Shown here: piece by piece, positions 43,017-51,253 of the stretch
Layout: each line of letters opens with the position of its first letter
How positions within the stretch are numbered: the first letter of the stretch is position 1
Assembly (NCBI RefSeq): GCF_009904055.1
Contig: NZ_WYDP01000008.1
Location: 282,007 to 346,006, forward strand
From: Rubellimicrobium sp. CFH 75288
GTDB lineage: Bacteria; Pseudomonadota; Alphaproteobacteria; Rhodobacterales; Rhodobacteraceae
Direction of reading: 5' to 3'
Length of the DNA: 64,000 bases
Translations under genes and position numbers: made by a program
Notes under the pieces: generated by a model
What the model was told of the DNA's origin: nothing
The model's database searches: none
Seen by the model: the letters and a program-made list of their open reading frames with translations, nothing else

Positions 43017-44353
43017 GGCGCGAGCCCTTCCAGATAGGCGTAGTCGCCGCCGGGCGCGGCAGGGGCGGCGTCGAGCCAGGGCGAGAGGCGGGGAATGCCG
43101 ACCGGCTCCGCAACGGCATGGCCTTCGCTGCCGCGCCAGAGCGCATTGGCGAGCGCCAGCGCCATCACGCAGTCGTCGTGCGCTCCCTCCGGGGCGGCGT
43201 AGCGGATGCCCGTGCGGGTATAGACATACTCGAAGGCTTCAAGCTCCAGCCGGATCGGTCCGTCCGGGATCGTGATCGCCCGGCTTTGGATCGAGAGCGA
43301 GAGCCCTTCCATCAGGCGCTGCTTGGAGGCGGCGGTGAAGGTGAAGCCGCGCACCTGCGGGCAGCGTCGCTGGAGCGCCTCCACGATCGGGTCGCCCACG
43401 CCGGTCGAGTCGACCAGGGCGGGGCGGGCGCCGATCAGGTCGGCCAGCCGCGCGGTGGTCTCGCCCCAGGGGACGCCCTGCCAGCGCTCGATGCCGCAGA
43501 CCGCGCCATGGCGGTCGAGGCCCACGACCACGGTCCAGTCCTGGCTGCGGGCGAGGTCGACGCCCACGGCAACGGGCGGGTGCGGCGAAAGCGGGCCGAG
43601 GCAGGCGGCGATATGGGCGAAGCCGAAGGGGTTGCCTTCGTCGTCGGACGCTTCGGCGAGGTAGAGCTCGCGGAAGACGGCTTCGGGCAGCAGGCGGCGG
43701 GCGTCCTCGATCTCCTCCCGGTCTAGCACGCCGCCTTCGACCGCGTCCCAGGCGGTCAGCTTGGAGAAGTGCAGGCCGTCCGCGCCGGCTTCGGCCTGGC
43801 GGGCGAGGCGGAAGAACCAGTTTTTGCGGCCCTTGACGTTGCCGATGCAGCGCAGCGGCCCCTTGGTGGCGGTCAGCGTCGAGCGCACGGCGTGCCAGGC
43901 CGCTTCCCGGACGCGCGAGGCTTCGTCGATCACGCAGGCATAGACGTCATCGCCGTAGAGGTTGTCCGGCTTTTCGGCGTTCTTGAACCAGATGGTGGCG
44001 CCGTTGATGAGGCGGATGAACAGCTCGGAGGCATTGACTTCGTGGGTCCAGGGCGGGAGCGCCAGCTTGAGGCGGCGGTAGGCGATCTTGGCCTGGGCGT
44101 TGACCGGGGCGACCCACCAGAAGTTGCGGCCTGGCCTGCCGTCGAGGAAGGCGCGCTCGGCGAGCCAGCAGATGGCGGAATGGGTCTTGCCGGCCTTGGT
44201 GCTGGCCTCGATCAGCGAGATGCGCGCCGGGGCGCCGGTATGGTCCGGCGCGTCGAACATGGCGATGCGCTGCTTCGGATAGAGGGGCGGTCGTTGCCAG
44301 GCGAGGCGCAGCGGGGGCGCTGCGCTGCGCAGGCGCCGGTCAATCGCGGACAC
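43013..44353 (-). CDS. Terminase large subunit
   Basis: A 446-residue DNA packaging motor. The ATPase has Walker A-like EASTKAGKT (about residue 49) and Walker B ACVIDEAS. The nuclease has VGVDLARSQDWTVVVG, ALVDSTGVGDPI and the final acidic motif HDDCVMALALA. Its start overlaps the small subunit gene by 14 bases and its stop overlaps the portal start. Confidence 0.92.
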   Translation of the reverse strand: MSAIDRRLRSAAPPLRLAWQRPPLYPKQRIAMFDAPDHTGAPARISLIEASTKAGKTHSAICWLAERAFLDGRPGRNFWWVAPVNAQAKIAYRRLKLALPPWTHEVNASELFIRLINGATIWFKNAEKPDNLYGDDVYACVIDEASRVREAAWHAVRSTLTATKGPLRCIGNVKGRKNWFFRLARQAEAGADGLHFSKLTAWDAVEGGVLDREEIEDARRLLPEAVFRELYLAEASDDEGNPFGFAHIAACLGPLSPHPPVAVGVDLARSQDWTVVVGLDRHGAVCGIERWQGVPWGETTARLADLIGARPALVDSTGVGDPIVEALQRRCPQVRGFTFTAASKQRLMEGLSLSIQSRAITIPDGPIRLELEAFEYVYTRTGIRYAAPEGAHDDCVMALALANALWRGSEGHAVAEPVGIPRLSPWLDAAPAAPGGDYAYLEGLAP

Positions 44354-44768
44354 GGCGCTCGCCCATATGCAGGGTCACGACGACTGCGCCATCGGATTCT
44401 CCCTCGGGCGGGAGACCATCGCGCCATCCGGGCGGGTCGGCTTCGCGCGCGCCACCCCATCCCATGCGCGACCGGGAATACCAGACGGCGGCCGAGAACC
44501 ACTTCGGGTGCTGGGGGTTCATGGCGGCCGTGATCAGGGATGCCCCGACCTTCGCGTCCACCTCCTCCTTCCCGAAGTCGAGCTCCTCCCGGTAGTGCTG
44601 CTTCAGGGTGTTGAGGCAGACCCCGATCTTGCGGGCGATGAAGTCCTCCTTCGCGCCCTGAGCCTTGAGGAGCGTCACCAGCATCCGGTCCTTTTCGGTC
44701 GGCTGGTGTGGGGGGCGGCCGGGTCCGGTGCTGCCGCTTTTTCTGCTGTCGGAAATCCCCTCGAGCAT
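44340..44768 (-). CDS. Terminase small subunit-like protein
   Basis: A 142-residue protein with an N-terminal helix-turn-helix (LLKAQGAKEDFIARKIGVCLNTLKQHYREEL) that would bind the pac/cos region, and a C-terminal tail after the helical core. Directly upstream of, and overlapping, the large subunit gene. Confidence 0.78.
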   Translation of the reverse strand: MLEGISDSRKSGSTGPGRPPHQPTEKDRMLVTLLKAQGAKEDFIARKIGVCLNTLKQHYREELDFGKEEVDAKVGASLITAAMNPQHPKWFSAAVWYSRSRMGWGGAREADPPGWRDGLPPEGESDGAVVVTLHMGERRVRD

Positions 44769-44780
44769 CGCGCGGCATCC

Positions 44781-46040
44781 CTATGCGGCGTCCGGCCGGC
44801 GGTGGGCGGCGGTGGCGGCGAAGGAGTCCCCGGTCGCCTCGAGCACAGCCTTGTTGCCGGTGAAGGCCTCCCACCGGGCGATGGCGACGTCGACGTAAAC
44901 CGGGTTCAACTCGATCGCGTGGACCGGGCGGCCGGTGGTTTCGCCCGCGATGATGGTGGTCCCCGACCCGGAGAAGGGCTCGTAGACCGCCTGGCCGGGG
45001 GAGGAGTTGTTGAGGATCGGCCGGCGCATGCACTCGACGGGCTTCTGGGTGCCGTGGCCGGTCTCGCTCTTGGTGGGCTTCTCGATCTGCCAGAGCGTCG
45101 ACTGCTTGCGGCCTCCGCCGTAGTGCCCGCGGCGGCCCTTGCGGACGGCATACCAGCACGGCTCGTGCTGCCAGTGGTAATCGCCGCGGCTCAGGATCAA
45201 CCGCTCCTTGGCCCAGATGATCTGCGAGCGGAGGACGAAGCCGGTCTCGCGCAGGCTGTCGCCCACGACCCCGGCGTAGAGGCCCCCGTGCCAGACGTAA
45301 GCCACGTCGCCGGGGAACAGCGCCCAAGCCTCGCGCCAGTCGGCGCGGTCGTCGTTCAGCACCTTCCCCTTGGCGGTGCCGGTGGCGCCTTTCTTGCCCG
45401 CGGCCTTGTCGCGCCATTCGGGCTCGTACTCGACCCCGTAGGGCCGGTCGGTGACCATCAGGTGCGGCTCCACGCCGTCGAGGCAGACGGCCACGGCGTG
45501 CGGGTCGGTGGCGTCGCCGCAGACGAGGCGGTGGCGGCCGAGGCTCCAGACATCGCCCAGGCGGGAGACCGGCTCCCCCGGTGGCTCGGGGGCTTCGTCC
45601 TCGTCGGTGAGGCCCGTGGTCGGCGCGGGCGCGAGGAGCGCGTCGAGGGCGGGGCCTTCGAAGCCCAGGAGGTTGAGGTCGAAGCCCAGCGCGCTCAGGT
45701 CGGCGGCCTCGATCTTGAGCAGGTCGGTGTCCCACCCGGCATTCAGCGCCAGCTGGTTGTCGGCGATGACGTAGGCGCGCACCTGCGCCTCGGACCAGCC
45801 GCGGGCGACCATGACGGGGACGCGCTCGATCCCCAGCTTGCGGGCGGCCATGAGGCGGCCGTGTCCGGCGATGATCGTGCCTTCGGGTGTAGCCAGGATC
45901 GGATTGGTCCAGCCACATTCGCGGATGGAGGCTGCGATCTGGTCGACTTGCGCCTCGGAGTGGGTGCGGGCGTAGGCGACGAGCTTCTCGACCGGCCAGA
46001 GCTCCGTGCTCTGCGCCGGCCAGGCGGTGGGGTCGGTCAT
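44781..46040 (-). CDS. ParB-domain DNA methyltransferase (altered catalytic motif)
   Basis: A 419-residue fusion. Residues 10-110 are a ParB/sulfiredoxin-like domain (GTIIAGHGRLMAARKLG). From about 160 an alpha/beta-type DNA methyltransferase follows, with the AdoMet motif EPFSGSGTTIIAGE near the C-terminus. The catalytic motif reads TDRPYGV where the family has D-P-P-Y; the CCG to CGG change replaces the first proline by arginine. Enzyme activity is therefore doubtful. In phages these proteins protect DNA from restriction. Confidence 0.85.
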   Translation of the reverse strand: MTDPTAWPAQSTELWPVEKLVAYARTHSEAQVDQIAASIRECGWTNPILATPEGTIIAGHGRLMAARKLGIERVPVMVARGWSEAQVRAYVIADNQLALNAGWDTDLLKIEAADLSALGFDLNLLGFEGPALDALLAPAPTTGLTDEDEAPEPPGEPVSRLGDVWSLGRHRLVCGDATDPHAVAVCLDGVEPHLMVTDRPYGVEYEPEWRDKAAGKKGATGTAKGKVLNDDRADWREAWALFPGDVAYVWHGGLYAGVVGDSLRETGFVLRSQIIWAKERLILSRGDYHWQHEPCWYAVRKGRRGHYGGGRKQSTLWQIEKPTKSETGHGTQKPVECMRRPILNNSSPGQAVYEPFSGSGTTIIAGETTGRPVHAIELNPVYVDVAIARWEAFTGNKAVLEATGDSFAATAAHRRPDAA

Positions 46041-46327
46041 CGGGGGGGCTCCTGAACGGCGAAGCGCGCCGCGGGGTCGATCCCCGGGCGCGCTTCTTCC
46101 GATGCTGCCAAAGTGCCACGATCCGGGGCATCGCGCAACCGTTCGTTGATCCGCCGCAGCACGTCCGGTCGGACGGCGACGATCTCGCCCAGGCCCAGCA
46201 CGATCTTGCAGTCCACGCGCAGATCGACCCGCAAGCCGGCGCTGACGGCGGCGGCGACCGCCGCGTTGAGTGTGGTGGCGGCCTGGTGGACCGACCGGGC
46301 CAGGTCCTCGTCGCCGGGATGGGTCAT
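46037..46327 (-). CDS. Hypothetical small phage protein
   Basis: A 96-residue protein (DLARSVHQAATTLNAAVAAAVSAGLRVDLRVDC...) of helix-then-strand type, overlapping both neighbours by four bases. No family recognised; part of the late operon between the methyltransferase and the HD-domain gene. Confidence 0.55.
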   Translation of the reverse strand: MTHPGDEDLARSVHQAATTLNAAVAAAVSAGLRVDLRVDCKIVLGLGEIVAVRPDVLRRINERLRDAPDRGTLAASEEARPGIDPAARFAVQEPPR

Positions 46328-47736
46328 CGGGGGTCTCCTGCGAAAGGGTCCTGCGCCCGGGCGACGGCGCGGAGCGCGGCGAGGAAGATCGCGCCGGCGC
46401 GGGTCAGCTTTCCGCCGCGCAGGAAGGGGGTGCCGCCGGCCACGGCGTCGCGCAGCGCATCGCGCATGTGGGGCTGGATCGTCCGAAGGCGCGCCGCCCA
46501 CCAAGCCCAGCGTCGGGCTGCGGCCTCGTCGCGCTCCTCCGGCGTGCGGTCGTCGGGGGGCGCTTCCGGCCCGGTTGAGATGTCCTCGGCGGCGCGGGGG
46601 CGCGGCATGACCGGGAATGGCAGGACGCCGAGGATGCGCCGATGCCAGGCGAGACGGGCGGAGGAGAAGTCGGCCCAGGTGCTCCAGAGCCGCTCGCGCT
46701 CCTCCTCGTCGCGGGCGCCCACGGTGATGGCAAGCCCGGCCTCGCCTTCAAGGCTCTGCGCCCGGGCGCGGGCGAGGGCGCGGGCGACCCGCTTCTGGTC
46801 GTCCCGGTCGTCCGGGTTTTCCGCTCCCGTGATCCATCCGGCCTGCCGCGCGCGGGCGACAAGCGCCGTGCGCAGGATGCTCGCCTCGGCTGCGCGCGAC
46901 GGTCGCCCGGAGGGCTCCCGCATGCGCGAGGGCGCGAGGGGCGGAACCCCTGCGGCCCGTGCCGCCGCGGCCCGGCGGGCGCGCTCGGCGGCAGCCTTCT
47001 TCCCTTTGCGTCCCATATCCCCATTCCCCTGCGTGAAGCCCCGTTGCCCGGGGTCTGCGACAAGCCCTGCCGTCATTCCCGCTCCGCGCGCGCCCCTTCG
47101 CGCCGCCATCCCATGCGGTATCTTGATACCGTCACTCAGCGCCCCCGTGAGCGGCATCGCCGCTTTCCCCTTTACCACCAGCGGGTGACCTTGACTTGCC
47201 CGCTCAGCGGCCCGCTCAGCGGCTTGCAGGGCCATTCGGACTGCGCGACCGACCCCGGTTTCGGTTGCCAGCCGCTCGATCTGTGCCCGGTCGCCCTGCC
47301 AGTCGAACCGGATCAGCAGGTCCGGCGCGCGGGCGGCGCACCAGAGCCACGCATCGAGCCGGTCGCAGAGCCACGCCATGTCCCGCTCGCGCTCGTCGAG
47401 CCGGGGCAGACCGAGACCCATCTGCTCCAGGGCTGCCGCCTCGCGCTGTGCGGCCGCGCGGCACAGGTCGGAATGCCGCTTGGCGGTCGCCGGCAGGTCG
47501 CCCGGCCCGCCGCCCTCCGTGCTCTCGCCCAGATCGTGCAACGCCAGCCATTGGCAGACGCGCGGGCGATCCGGGAACAGCGCCGCCGCCAGCGCGCAGG
47601 CACGGCCCGAATGCGCGGCGGTGTCGTCGCCCGACTCGCGCAGCGGCGCGCAGCGCAGCGCGTGCCAGCGCGGCGATCCGTCCGCCCACAGGAGCGGCGG
47701 CGGGCTCCATGGCTCGATGTCGCCGATGCGGGTCAC
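46324..47736 (-). CDS. HD-domain phosphohydrolase reading through into a second phage protein
   Basis: A 470-codon open frame that probably unites two genes. The first 190 residues are a YfbR-like HD phosphohydrolase (TAAHSGRACALAAAL, LALHDLGESTEGG), likely for nucleotide turnover. From ATG 47016, preceded by a GGGG-rich ribosome site, a 230-residue protein begins (MGRKGKKAAAERARR, RMREPSGRPSRA), which looks complete by itself. In another frame the HD part would end ...SGQVKVTRWW at 47172, so a one-base shift near the tandem 12-bp duplication (47199-47222) may have fused them. Confidence 0.6.
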   Translation of the reverse strand: MTRIGDIEPWSPPPLLWADGSPRWHALRCAPLRESGDDTAAHSGRACALAAALFPDRPRVCQWLALHDLGESTEGGGPGDLPATAKRHSDLCRAAAQREAAALEQMGLGLPRLDERERDMAWLCDRLDAWLWCAARAPDLLIRFDWQGDRAQIERLATETGVGRAVRMALQAAERAAERASQGHPLVVKGKAAMPLTGALSDGIKIPHGMAARRGARGAGMTAGLVADPGQRGFTQGNGDMGRKGKKAAAERARRAAAARAAGVPPLAPSRMREPSGRPSRAAEASILRTALVARARQAGWITGAENPDDRDDQKRVARALARARAQSLEGEAGLAITVGARDEEERERLWSTWADFSSARLAWHRRILGVLPFPVMPRPRAAEDISTGPEAPPDDRTPEERDEAAARRWAWWAARLRTIQPHMRDALRDAVAGGTPFLRGGKLTRAGAIFLAALRAVARAQDPFAGDPR

Positions 47737-47757
47737 GTCGCAGATCCCTCTGACCTG

Positions 47758-48603
47758 TCAGGCCCCATCCGCCCGGGTCTGCTCCATCGCGGCAGACGAA
47801 CGGGGGCCGTGGATGGTCTCGAACCGCGCCCATTCGTCGTCCGTCCACGGCCTCGGCGGCTCCGACAGCGGGTCGTGGCGTGGCGGCGGTTCATCCGGCG
47901 GCCGGGGGCGCGCCGTGGCATCCCGCATATCCCGCCAGCCCTGACGGGGCAGGACAGCAGACCCGGCGGGCTGCCCCCTGTCGAGATGCGCCAGATGCTC
48001 CGGCAGCGCCGCCCCCGATGACGCGCTGATGCACCACGCCTCCGCCTCGTCGGGCATCAGGCCCTTGAGGCGGCCGATGACGGCCACGTGGTGCTCCCAT
48101 TCCGTCCGGCTCGGCCGGGCCGCCCTCGCCTCGGCCGCCTGGTCGGGCGACAGGTCGAACCCGCGATGCCGCGCCTCCCGGGCATCCGCCAGAACGCCCC
48201 GTCGGATCAGTGCGGCCGTGCGGGACGCCCGGTTGACCCCTCCGAGCGGCGCGCCGGTCGCCCGGAAATGACGCTCGAGCAGGTCCACCATGGCTGCCTC
48301 CCTGTGCTGGTCGGCCGCAGCCGGGCCGGCGTCGTGGCCGGGGCTGCGCGTCCGCACTTCCCGGGCGGCGTCCGCGATGTCCCCGACCGTAGGCCATGAC
48401 CGGCTGCGGTGCCGTTCCTCCACCGTCCGCGCCACGGCCTCCCACCAGGCTTCGTAGCCCATGGCCGGGGCGAGGCGCAGGACGGCCGCGATCAGGCTTT
48501 CGGCCTCGTCTGCCAGCGCCTGTCCGGCGATGCCACGGGGCGGCGTCCGGCGGGCCAGCAGCGCCCGGAGGCGGGCTTCAAGGTGGTCGTTGCGGTCGGT
48601 CAC
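47758..48603 (-). CDS. Hypothetical protein downstream of the replication gene
   Basis: A 281-residue protein from GTG 48603 (GTGA overlap with the replication protein stop). The N-terminal half has helical text (EARLRALLARRTPPRG..., AMGYEAWWEAVARTVEERHR) and WPTVGDIADAAREVR; the C-terminal third is proline/arginine-rich. Its place after a replication initiator suggests a helicase loader or replisome accessory, but no AAA motif is present. Confidence 0.55.
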   Translation of the reverse strand: MTDRNDHLEARLRALLARRTPPRGIAGQALADEAESLIAAVLRLAPAMGYEAWWEAVARTVEERHRSRSWPTVGDIADAAREVRTRSPGHDAGPAAADQHREAAMVDLLERHFRATGAPLGGVNRASRTAALIRRGVLADAREARHRGFDLSPDQAAEARAARPSRTEWEHHVAVIGRLKGLMPDEAEAWCISASSGAALPEHLAHLDRGQPAGSAVLPRQGWRDMRDATARPRPPDEPPPRHDPLSEPPRPWTDDEWARFETIHGPRSSAAMEQTRADGA

Positions 48604-48958
48604 GGCGGGTGCCCCCCGGATTGGCGCTTGGCGCGGATGGCAGCGAAGATGGCATCGAGGTCGGGCTCGGGGCCCGGCGGCGGGATGGCGCGGGGCGCGG
48701 GCGGGTCGAACACGCCTGTCCAGCCCATGGCGATGCTGTGCTCCACCGCCGCGACGGGGTCGGGCATGGCTCGCAGTCTGTCGGCGATGAGCTGGGCTGC
48801 CCGGGGGGTGAGACGGGCGCGCTTGGCCTTGCGGTGGGCGATGTAGTCGTCCGCCACAGGCTCGGGCAGAACCTCGCAGAGCGTGGCCCTGATCCGTGCG
48901 GCGGTCGCGTCCTCGCCCCCCCCGACGGGAGGAGGGGGGGGGATTATAGGGGGGGGGG
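48600..48958 (-). CDS. Replication protein, C-terminal part (shifted frame)
   Basis: About 110 codons continuing the winged-helix protein in the -1 frame from a C-run: VGGGEDATAARIRATLCEVL..., HRKAKRARLTPRAAQLIADRL, VEHSIAMGWTGVFDP. The last two segments are the usual end of phage O-like/DnaA-like replication proteins that contact the helicase. There is no start codon of its own. One more C in the 11-base run at 48949-48959 would join both parts. Confidence 0.65.
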
Positions 48959-49381
48959 GCGGTTCTTGATGGTTACTGATGGTTTCCCGGAACCCTGGTT
49001 CCGGGTTTGGTGTCGTGCCGTTCCGGGTTTGGTGCTCTCCCATTCCGGGTTTGGCATTCCGGGTTTGGCATTCCGGGAATGGGGTTCCGGGAATGGGGTT
49101 CCGGGTTGGGCATGGCTTGGGGGGTCAGGGTTGACACGGTAGCGGCTGCTGCGGCCCTTGCCCCCGCCCCTCTCCGTCGTCACCCAACCCGACGCCTCGA
49201 GGCGCCGCAGGATGCCCCTCACACCCCGCTCCGTCATGCGAGCCTTGGCCGCGATGGCGGGCATGGACGGGTAGCAGAAGCCCTCGTCGTCAGCGAAGTC
49301 GGCCAAAGCCAGCAGCACCAGCAGTTCGTCGCGGTCCTCGGGGCCCCTGTCCCACACCCGAGCCATCATCCGCACGCTCAT
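48944..49381 (-). CDS. Replication initiator-like protein, N-terminal winged helix part
   Basis: A 145-codon frame from ATG 49381: winged helix-turn-helix (ELLVLLALADFADDEGFCYPSMPAIAAKARMTERGVRGILRRLEASGW) as in lambda O-type replication proteins, then a low-complexity linker built from repeated GMPNPE/NPEW-like units. It runs into a stop right after the C11 run. The remainder lies in the -1 frame. Confidence 0.7.
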   Translation of the reverse strand: MSVRMMARVWDRGPEDRDELLVLLALADFADDEGFCYPSMPAIAAKARMTERGVRGILRRLEASGWVTTERGGGKGRSSRYRVNPDPPSHAQPGTPFPEPHSRNAKPGMPNPEWESTKPGTARHQTRNQGSGKPSVTIKNRPPPL

Positions 49382-49596
49382 CAGCGCCTCCACCAGTCCG
49401 GCGGCATGGTCCCGTCCCCTGCCGTGGGGCGTCGGCTGTCCTGCGGGCCGAGCACGCGGTGTCTCAGCCCGAGGATGGCATTGCGCGTGGTGCCGTAGGC
49501 GCGGGCCACCTCGGAGGCGGACTGGCCGAGGTGCTCCATGCGATGGAGCACGTCGAGGATGGCCTCGTCCGACCAGACGGGCGGCCGGTCGGTCAT
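49381..49596 (-). CDS. GcrA-like helix-turn-helix protein
   Basis: A 71-residue protein (WSDEAILDVLHRMEHLGQSASEVARAYGTTRNAILGLRHRV) that resembles the N-terminal DNA-binding part of the GcrA cell-cycle regulator, common in alphaproteobacterial phages. It may tune transcription from methylated promoters; target unknown. It precedes and overlaps the replication gene and is divergent from the TA pair at 49668. Confidence 0.65.
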   Translation of the reverse strand: MTDRPPVWSDEAILDVLHRMEHLGQSASEVARAYGTTRNAILGLRHRVLGPQDSRRPTAGDGTMPPDWWRR

Positions 49597-49632
49597 GGCT
49601 GCACCCACTGCAAACTATCGTTGACAGACCCC

Positions 49633-49665
49633 TTGCGTCGGCCCGACCTGATAACTATAGTTATC
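49633..49665 (+). promoter_or_regulatory. Promoter and palindromic operator of the HigBA-like locus
   Basis: TTGCGT (49633-49638) and TATAGT (49656-49661) with a 17-bp spacer. The -10 lies inside the perfect 16-bp palindrome GATAACTATAGTTATC (49650-49665). The toxin ATG is at 49668, three bases later, without a ribosome site, so the mRNA may be leaderless. Antitoxin binding here would block the promoter. Inferred from sequence. Confidence 0.6.
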
Positions 49666-49667
49666 GC

Positions 49668-49955
49668 ATGATCAGCGTTCGCCGCACCGCCGTGTTCGAC
49701 AAGTGGCTCAAGGGTCTGAGGGACGCCCGCGCGGTGGCGCGGATCGTGTTGCGCATCGAACGGCTGGCGGCGGGTCACTTCGGCGACACGAAGCGGTTCG
49801 ACGGCATCGGCGAGCTGCGCATCGACCACGGGCCGGGCTACCGGCTCTACTTCTGCCAGCGCGGGGAGGAGGTCGTGATCCTGCTCTGCGGTGGCGACAA
49901 GTCGTCCCAGGACAGGGACATCAAGCGGGCCATCGCGATGGCCATGGAGGTCTGA
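49668..49955 (+). CDS. HigB/RelE-type toxin
   Basis: A 95-residue toxin of the HI1419/RelE-ParE superfamily (VRRTAVFDKWLKGLRD..., ELRIDHGPGYRLYF, VVILLCGGDKSSQDRDIKRA), a probable mRNA interferase. The antitoxin gene follows directly at the next base. It is closely related to the C-terminal domain of the Acb1 fusion at 37518-38534, sharing the run RIDHGPGYRLYF and CGGDKSSQ. Confidence 0.9.
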   Translation: MISVRRTAVFDKWLKGLRDARAVARIVLRIERLAAGHFGDTKRFDGIGELRIDHGPGYRLYFCQRGEEVVILLCGGDKSSQDRDIKRAIAMAMEV

Positions 49956-50243
49956 ATGCCCATCGAAACCGCACCCTTCGACGCTGCCGACTATCTCGGC
50001 ACCCCCGAGGCGCAGGCCGAGTATCTGGCCGCCGCGCTCGAGACGGGCGACACGGCGGATATCACCCGCGCGCTCGGCACGCTGTCCCGCGCGCGCGGCA
50101 TGAGCCGGGTGGCCGAGGAAGCCGGCATCAGCCGCGTGGGCCTCTACAAGGCGGTGAGCGAAAACGGCGACCCCCGTCTCTCGACGCTGCTCGGCGTGGC
50201 CCGCGCACTGGGCCTGCGCCTGACCGTGCTGCCGGCGGAGTGA
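49956..50243 (+). CDS. HigA-like antitoxin (HI1420-type)
   Basis: A 95-residue helix-turn-helix antitoxin (FDAADYLGTPEAQAEYLAAALETG, then MSRVAEEAGISRVGLYKAVSENGDPRLSTLLGVARALGL). Starts at the base after the toxin stop. Paralogue of the antitoxin at 37192-37521. Likely neutralises the toxin and represses through the palindrome at 49650-49665. Confidence 0.9.
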   Translation: MPIETAPFDAADYLGTPEAQAEYLAAALETGDTADITRALGTLSRARGMSRVAEEAGISRVGLYKAVSENGDPRLSTLLGVARALGLRLTVLPAE

Positions 50244-50254
50244 GCGACGGTCTG

Positions 50255-50422
50255 TCACGCCCTGACCCTCCCCGCCTCGCGGCGGGCCTTCTCGAAGGCG
50301 GCCTTGGCGCGGGGCTGGCAGTCGGGGCAGGCGTGGAAGCGCCGCCCGTCGGGCCAGAGGAATCCGAAGGGCGCGAACGCGGCGCCGCAGCGCGAGCAGG
50401 GCGGAAGGGGCGCGCGGCTCAT
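50255..50422 (-). CDS. Small zinc-ribbon-like protein
   Basis: A 55-residue protein with two CxxC pairs (PPCSRCG and ACPDCQ) set 21 residues apart, as in a zinc ribbon, ending in a basic helix. Its ATG overlaps the stop of the RuvC-like gene. Probably a small nucleic-acid-binding phage protein. Confidence 0.6.
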   Translation of the reverse strand: MSRAPLPPCSRCGAAFAPFGFLWPDGRRFHACPDCQPRAKAAFEKARREAGRVRA

Positions 50423-50880
50423 CCCTGCCCTCCGTCCATGACCCAGCGCAGCAGGGCGAGCGCGTCGGCCTCGTTGTCGTCGGCGGGCTCGTGCCCCCAT
50501 GCGCGGGCAGCGGCGATCATCGCCTCCTTCGGCGCGTTCCCCTTGCCGGTGGCGTGGCGCTTGATCGTGCCGACCGGGACGCCCTCGTAGGGCACGCCGC
50601 GCTGCTCGCACCAGGCGGTGAGCGTGGCCATGAGCCCGCCGTAGATGTGGGCGGCGTCGGTCCCGGCGTGGCGGCGGACCTCCTCGAATGCCACGCGCCC
50701 GAAGGGCCCGGCCATGCGGTCCAGATCCCCCAGCCATTCGGCGAAGCGCAGGTAGCGCATGCCGCCGCCGTCGAAGCGGCGGGGGCGGAACGGCTGCGCG
50801 CCGGAATGGATCATGCCCTCCGCGTCGCGGAGCGCCCAGCCGGTGACGGTGCCGAGGTCGAGGGCGAGGATGGGGGTCAT
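50419..50880 (-). CDS. RuvC-like Holliday junction resolvase
   Basis: A 153-residue RNase H-fold nuclease: first aspartate in ILALDLGTVTGWAL, glutamate in VAFEEVRRHAG, and the C-terminal acidic pair in DDNEADALALLRW. This is the RuvC-type set used by phages to resolve recombination intermediates. It fits with the RecT gene elsewhere in the element. Confidence 0.82.
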   Translation of the reverse strand: MTPILALDLGTVTGWALRDAEGMIHSGAQPFRPRRFDGGGMRYLRFAEWLGDLDRMAGPFGRVAFEEVRRHAGTDAAHIYGGLMATLTAWCEQRGVPYEGVPVGTIKRHATGKGNAPKEAMIAAARAWGHEPADDNEADALALLRWVMDGGQG

Positions 50881-50899
50881 GGGCGGCGTGTCCCGAAGC

Positions 50900-51253
50900 T
50901 CAAATCCCGATGGCCTCGCGGTAGAGGCGGAGGGTATCCTCCTCCTCGCGCACCTCGTCCGGGCTGCGCTTGCGGTCGGCGATGATCTTTTTGATCGCCT
51001 TGACGTTGAACCCCTCGCCCTTGGCCTCCTCCATGACCGCCTTCATGCGGGCGGCGGCCTCGATCTTGTCCGACTCCTCCGCCTCGTAGCGGTGGATGAA
51101 CTCGAGGATGCGTTGCCCGGTGCTGCCCAGCGCCTTGGCCTTTGCGGCGCGGTCCTCGGCGGTCTCCTTCATGCGCGGGCGCGCGTCCTTGCCCGCTCGG
51201 GCCGCGGCTTCGAGATCCGGCATCCACGCGTCGTCATACTGCTCGTCCGTCAT
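50900..51253 (-). CDS. GapR-like/DUF2312 protein
   Basis: A 117-residue helical protein with the family C-terminal block (QRILEFIHRYEAEESDKIEAAARMKAVMEEAKGEGFNVKAIKKII). GapR proteins bind overtwisted DNA and help replication in alphaproteobacteria. The N-terminal extension of 45 residues is variable. Phage copies are common. Confidence 0.85.
   Translation of the reverse strand: MTDEQYDDAWMPDLEAAARAGKDARPRMKETAEDRAAKAKALGSTGQRILEFIHRYEAEESDKIEAAARMKAVMEEAKGEGFNVKAIKKIIADRKRSPDEVREEEDTLRLYREAIGI

Noticed and set aside
49019..49110. Short repeats (TTCCGGG-type units) as a CRISPR-like array
   Set aside because: They are a degenerate coding repeat in the linker of the replication protein; no spacers of constant length and no cas genes.
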